The notes beneath the pieces are model-generated. The model was not told the origin of the DNA. It was given only the letters and a program-made list of their open reading frames with translations, and did not search any database. Positions 61,171-64,000 of a DNA stretch of 64,000 bases are shown one piece after another. Position 1 is the first letter of the stretch. Each line of letters starts with the position of its first letter. Made by a program: the position numbers and the translations under genes. The stretch is from Thalassospira sp. HF15 (GTDB lineage: Bacteria; Pseudomonadota; Alphaproteobacteria; Rhodospirillales; Thalassospiraceae), in NCBI RefSeq assembly GCF_011806525.1, contig NZ_JAAVKI010000005.1, positions 1 through 64,000 of the forward strand, written 5' to 3'.

Positions 61171-62454
61171 ATGGATTTAGGTACAACAATCCTTCTGGTG
61201 ATGCTGGTCCTGCTGGTGCTGGGCTTCCCGATGATGGTGCCGCTGGCAACCGCCAGTGTCGTTGCCTTCATGTTTTACATGCCGATCCCTGAACGCATTC
61301 TGATCCAGCAGATGGTCACGGGGATTTCACCGGTCGCGCTGATCGCGGTGCCAATGTTTATCTTTGCCGCCGACATTGTGACAAAGGGGCATACCGCCAA
61401 CCGGCTGATTGACCTTGCCATGACCTTTGTTGGCCATGTGCGCGGCGGTTTGGCCGTCACAACGGCCCTTGGCTGCACGATGTTTGGTGCGGTGTCGGGG
61501 TCGACACAGGCGACCGTGGTTGCCATGGGCGGACCGCTGCGTCCCAAGATGCTCAAGGCGGGCTACGAAGACAAATTCGCCATGGCACTGATCATCAATG
61601 CCAGCGACATTGCCTTCTTGATCCCGCCATCAATCGGCATGATCGTGTTTGGCGTGGTTGGTAAAGTCTCGATCGGTGAGCTGTTCCTGGCCGGTATTGG
61701 TCCGGGCATTCTCATTCTGATCATGTTCTCGCTGTACTGCATGTACTACGCCAAAAAGAACGACATCCCGACCATCCCGCGCATGACCTGGGCGGAACGC
61801 GGCAAGGCCGTGATCAATGCTGGTCCTGCCATCATGTTCCCGGTTCTGATTGTCGGCGGCATTTATCTGGGTTGGGTCAGCCCGACCGAGGTCGCGGCTG
61901 TTGCCGTGGTCTATGCGATCATTCTTGAAGTTCTGATCTTCAAGTCGGTCAAATGGTCGGAACTGCTGTCAATTGCGCGTTCAACCGGGCTGATCACAGC
62001 GGTCGTGTTCATTCTGGTGGGCGCTGGCACGACATTCTCGTTCGTGATTTCCTTTGCCCAGATCCCGCAACATGTGATTGGGGCGCTCGGACTTGAAGGG
62101 GCGAACCCCTACATCATTTTGGCCGCGATTTGCATTGCCTTCTTCATCGGTTGCATGTTCGTTGACCCGATTGTAGTCATTCTGGTACTGACGCCGATCT
62201 TCATGCCGCTTGTCAATGCGGCTGGTCTGGACCCGGTTCTTGTCGGTACGCTGGTCACACTTCAGGTCGCTATTGGCTCTGCCACACCCCCGTTCGGGTG
62301 TGACATCTTTACGGCCATAGCGATCTTCAGGCGACCCTATGCCGAGGTCATCCGTGGAACGCCGCCCTTCATCTTCATGCTGCTGCTTGCAGCGGTGATT
62401 TTGATCTTCGTTCCGCAGATCGCGCTGTTCCTGCCAGAGCTTGCCTTCCACTGA
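61171..62454 (+). CDS. uehC: TRAP transporter large permease (UehC-like)
   Basis: 427 residues of the DctM family with about 12 hydrophobic segments. The typical patterns GAVSGSTQATVVAMGGPLRP, INASDIAFLIPPSIGMIVFG, CMFVDPIVVILVLTPIFMPL and IGSATPPFGCDIFTAIAIFR are present. It should drive Na+-linked uptake of ectoines with UehA and UehB. Confidence 0.95.
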   Translation: MDLGTTILLVMLVLLVLGFPMMVPLATASVVAFMFYMPIPERILIQQMVTGISPVALIAVPMFIFAADIVTKGHTANRLIDLAMTFVGHVRGGLAVTTALGCTMFGAVSGSTQATVVAMGGPLRPKMLKAGYEDKFAMALIINASDIAFLIPPSIGMIVFGVVGKVSIGELFLAGIGPGILILIMFSLYCMYYAKKNDIPTIPRMTWAERGKAVINAGPAIMFPVLIVGGIYLGWVSPTEVAAVAVVYAIILEVLIFKSVKWSELLSIARSTGLITAVVFILVGAGTTFSFVISFAQIPQHVIGALGLEGANPYIILAAICIAFFIGCMFVDPIVVILVLTPIFMPLVNAAGLDPVLVGTLVTLQVAIGSATPPFGCDIFTAIAIFRRPYAEVIRGTPPFIFMLLLAAVILIFVPQIALFLPELAFH

Positions 62455-62561
62455 TCAGGCTTTGGCCCGCAATTTCCGGGTTCGCCCGGAAGCACATTTG
62501 AAAATTTGAAAACGGGGTCGTCCCAGGATTTATCGGGACGACCCGCCTTCTGGAGTTCAGG

Positions 62562-63365
62562 ATGATGTCCGTATCCCGTGCGGTCACGCCAGAGCCGGTA
62601 GATGTGCCGTATTCTCCTGCCCCTGTTGGACCGGCAGGGCGGATCGGCCTGATCACGCTGGCAACCGATTTCAACAGCGAGGATGACCTGCGCGCCATCC
62701 TGCCGGGTGACCTGCGCCTGTTCACCACGCGCATTGAAAACGCCAATCCGGTCACGGTTGAAAACCTGCAATCGATGGCAGCCGACCTGCCGCGCGCGGC
62801 CAAAACCCTGTTGCCGGGATATGGCGTCGACGTTGCCATTTTTGGCTGCACATCAGGCACCGCTGTTACCGGATCAGACAAGATCGCAGCCCTTATCAAT
62901 GAAGGCATGCCAGGCACAAAGGTCACCAATCCGCTTCTGGCCAGTGAAATGGCTCTCCGTGCCGTCGGGGCGCAAAAAATTGCCATCCTGACCCCGTATG
63001 TTCCCGATGTGACGAAATCCGTCGCCGATGAGTTTTCCGCCAAGGGGTTTGATGTCACCCGCGTGATGGGCTTTGGCCTTGATAATGATTTTGACATGAC
63101 CGCCTTGCCGCCCGAGGCCATTCTGCAGGGCGCGCTTAAGGTCGACACGCCTGATGCAGATGCGGTGTTTATATCCTGCACAGCCATCCGGTCAGCCGAA
63201 ATCATCCATGAGGCCGAACGCCGACTTCAAAAGCCTGTGATCACAAGCAATCAGGCCCTTGTCTGGCACGCATTAAAACTGATTGAGTACAAAAAGCCGA
63301 TCACGGGGTTTGGCACCCTGTTTGATCAGGCTCCGCAACCAACGAACGAAGTCGAGGTCCCATGA
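62562..63365 (+). CDS. eutA: Ectoine utilisation protein EutA (Asp/Glu racemase superfamily)
   Basis: 267 residues. The racemase/maleate isomerase-like fold has the two Cys motifs: FGCTSGTAVTG near residue 94 and ISCTAIRSAEI near 206. Other family blocks are LITLATDFNSEDDLRAI, KVTNPLLASEMALRAVG, ILTPYVPDVTKSV and ITSNQALVWHALKLI. In the EutABC group it takes part in converting 5-hydroxyectoine to ectoine. Its TGA overlaps the eutB ATG (ATGA). Confidence 0.88.
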   Translation: MMSVSRAVTPEPVDVPYSPAPVGPAGRIGLITLATDFNSEDDLRAILPGDLRLFTTRIENANPVTVENLQSMAADLPRAAKTLLPGYGVDVAIFGCTSGTAVTGSDKIAALINEGMPGTKVTNPLLASEMALRAVGAQKIAILTPYVPDVTKSVADEFSAKGFDVTRVMGFGLDNDFDMTALPPEAILQGALKVDTPDADAVFISCTAIRSAEIIHEAERRLQKPVITSNQALVWHALKLIEYKKPITGFGTLFDQAPQPTNEVEVP

Positions 63366-64000
63366 AAGACCCCATCACATTTGCTGATGTTCTTTCTGCC
63401 CGTAAAAACATTGCGGATCATGTCATTCACACACCGCTCCGCCCGTCAGCAAGCCTGACAGACCGTGTCGGCAGCCCGGTGTGGCTCAAATGCGAACAGC
63501 AACAATATACCGGCAGCTTCAAGCTGCGCGGGGCGGCCAATGCCGTGCTGCGTCTGAGCGAAGAAGAAAAGGCCAAAGGTGTGGTTGGCGTTTCCACGGG
63601 CAACTATGGCCGGGCGCTGGCTTATGCGGCGCGCAATGCCGGGGTCCGGTCCGTCATCTGCATGTCCGAACTGGTCCCGCAAAACAAGGTCGATGGCATC
63701 CGCGCTCAGGGGGCCGAGGTCCGCATCATCGGCCAGTCACAGGACGAAGCCCAGCATGAAGTCGACAGACTGGTCAAAGAAGAAGGCATGATCATGCTGC
63801 CGCCCTTTGACCATGCTGATGTCATTGCCGGTCAAGGCACCCTTGGTCTTGAAATCATCGAAGCCCTTCCCGAAGTGGACACCTTGTTGGTGCCCTTGTC
63901 CGGCGGCGGGTTGCTGGCTGGTGTGGCGCTGGTTGCGAAATCAGTCAATCCGATGATCCGGGTCGTTGGGATCACCATGGAACGTGGCTGTGCGATGATC
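63362..64000 (+). CDS. eutB: Hydroxyectoine utilisation dehydratase EutB (N-terminal part, runs off right edge)
   Basis: 213 codons are visible from ATG 63362. This is a fold type II PLP enzyme of the threonine dehydratase family: HTPLRPSASLTDRVGSPVWL, the PLP lysine block GSFKLRGAANAVL, VGVSTGNYGRALAYAARNAG, and the PLP-phosphate loop VPLSGGGLLAGVAL. The position directly after eutA, with an ATGA overlap, and the regulator/transporter context point to EutB, which acts with EutA and EutC on 5-hydroxyectoine. Confidence 0.88.
   Translation, partial: MKDPITFADVLSARKNIADHVIHTPLRPSASLTDRVGSPVWLKCEQQQYTGSFKLRGAANAVLRLSEEEKAKGVVGVSTGNYGRALAYAARNAGVRSVICMSELVPQNKVDGIRAQGAEVRIIGQSQDEAQHEVDRLVKEEGMIMLPPFDHADVIAGQGTLGLEIIEALPEVDTLLVPLSGGGLLAGVALVAKSVNPMIRVVGITMERGCAMI

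Overview
The window reads as chromosomal DNA of a marine or brackish alphaproteobacterium of the Rhodospirillales/Thalassospira type. This is inferred from gene content and gene style and was not checked by a database search. Supporting content includes an L-malyl-CoA lyase of the Mcl1 type, a DUF4169 protein, a GcvR-like ACT protein, ectoine/hydroxyectoine catabolism genes of the Ruegeria/Halomonas type, a bacterial voltage-gated sodium channel and several c-di-GMP enzymes. Coding density is high, operons are short, Shine-Dalgarno sites are mostly clear, and convergent genes are separated by GC-rich hairpin terminators. No insertion sequence, prophage, CRISPR array or replication origin was seen.

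Layout. 1-7589 (minus strand) is a type I secretion locus: two different ABC transporter genes, an HlyD-type adaptor, and the 5' part of a large repetitive acidic adhesin that runs off the left edge. 7789-13060 holds an S4 RNA-binding protein, a Suv3-like helicase, soxR with a divergent flavin reductase, and a ribosome hibernation factor. 13350-23574 holds housekeeping and envelope genes: htpG, a dGTPase, a Pmp3-like peptide, an OmpA-type lipoprotein, an AsmA-like protein, exonuclease III, an FAH-family hydrolase, a cupin, a 2-hydroxyacid dehydrogenase and an SH3 protein. 23612-33191 holds a divergent orphan flagellin-like gene, an RlmD-type rRNA methyltransferase, a CHASE-GGDEF-EAL protein, MgtE and malic enzyme. 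33533-42245 holds three tRNA genes, lipB, a zinc-binding (CZB) diguanylate cyclase, a winged-helix/ribosome-modulation-factor fusion, a DUF4169 protein, an OmpA-like lipoprotein, a DUF533 protein, a fasciclin-domain protein, an ACT protein and a membrane diguanylate cyclase. 42625-53880 holds Mcl, two oxidoreductase/regulator pairs (LysR and HxlR), accA, a BacNav channel, an MBL-fold hydrolase, an unusual ABC transporter with a cyclic-nucleotide-binding domain, and a small membrane protein.

54061 to the right edge is best read as an ectoine/5-hydroxyectoine catabolic island: ssd and atf (dehydrogenase and transaminase), uehA on the opposite strand, enuR (MocR/GntR regulator), uehB, uehC, eutA and the 5' part of eutB. 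Two near-identical 18-bp palindromic sites, one in the uehA-enuR gap and one just after enuR ahead of uehB, look like the regulator's operators.

The most unusual items are: the ABC-CNBD protein whose nucleotide-binding domain is split by about 320 residues between duplicated D-N-L motifs; the winged-helix/RMF fusion; the orphan flagellin-like protein with a proline/acid-rich tail; the paired ABC transporters with altered signature motifs next to the adhesin; the CZB diguanylate cyclase; and several well-formed operator candidates (SoxR, HxlR, EnuR and the malic enzyme leader).
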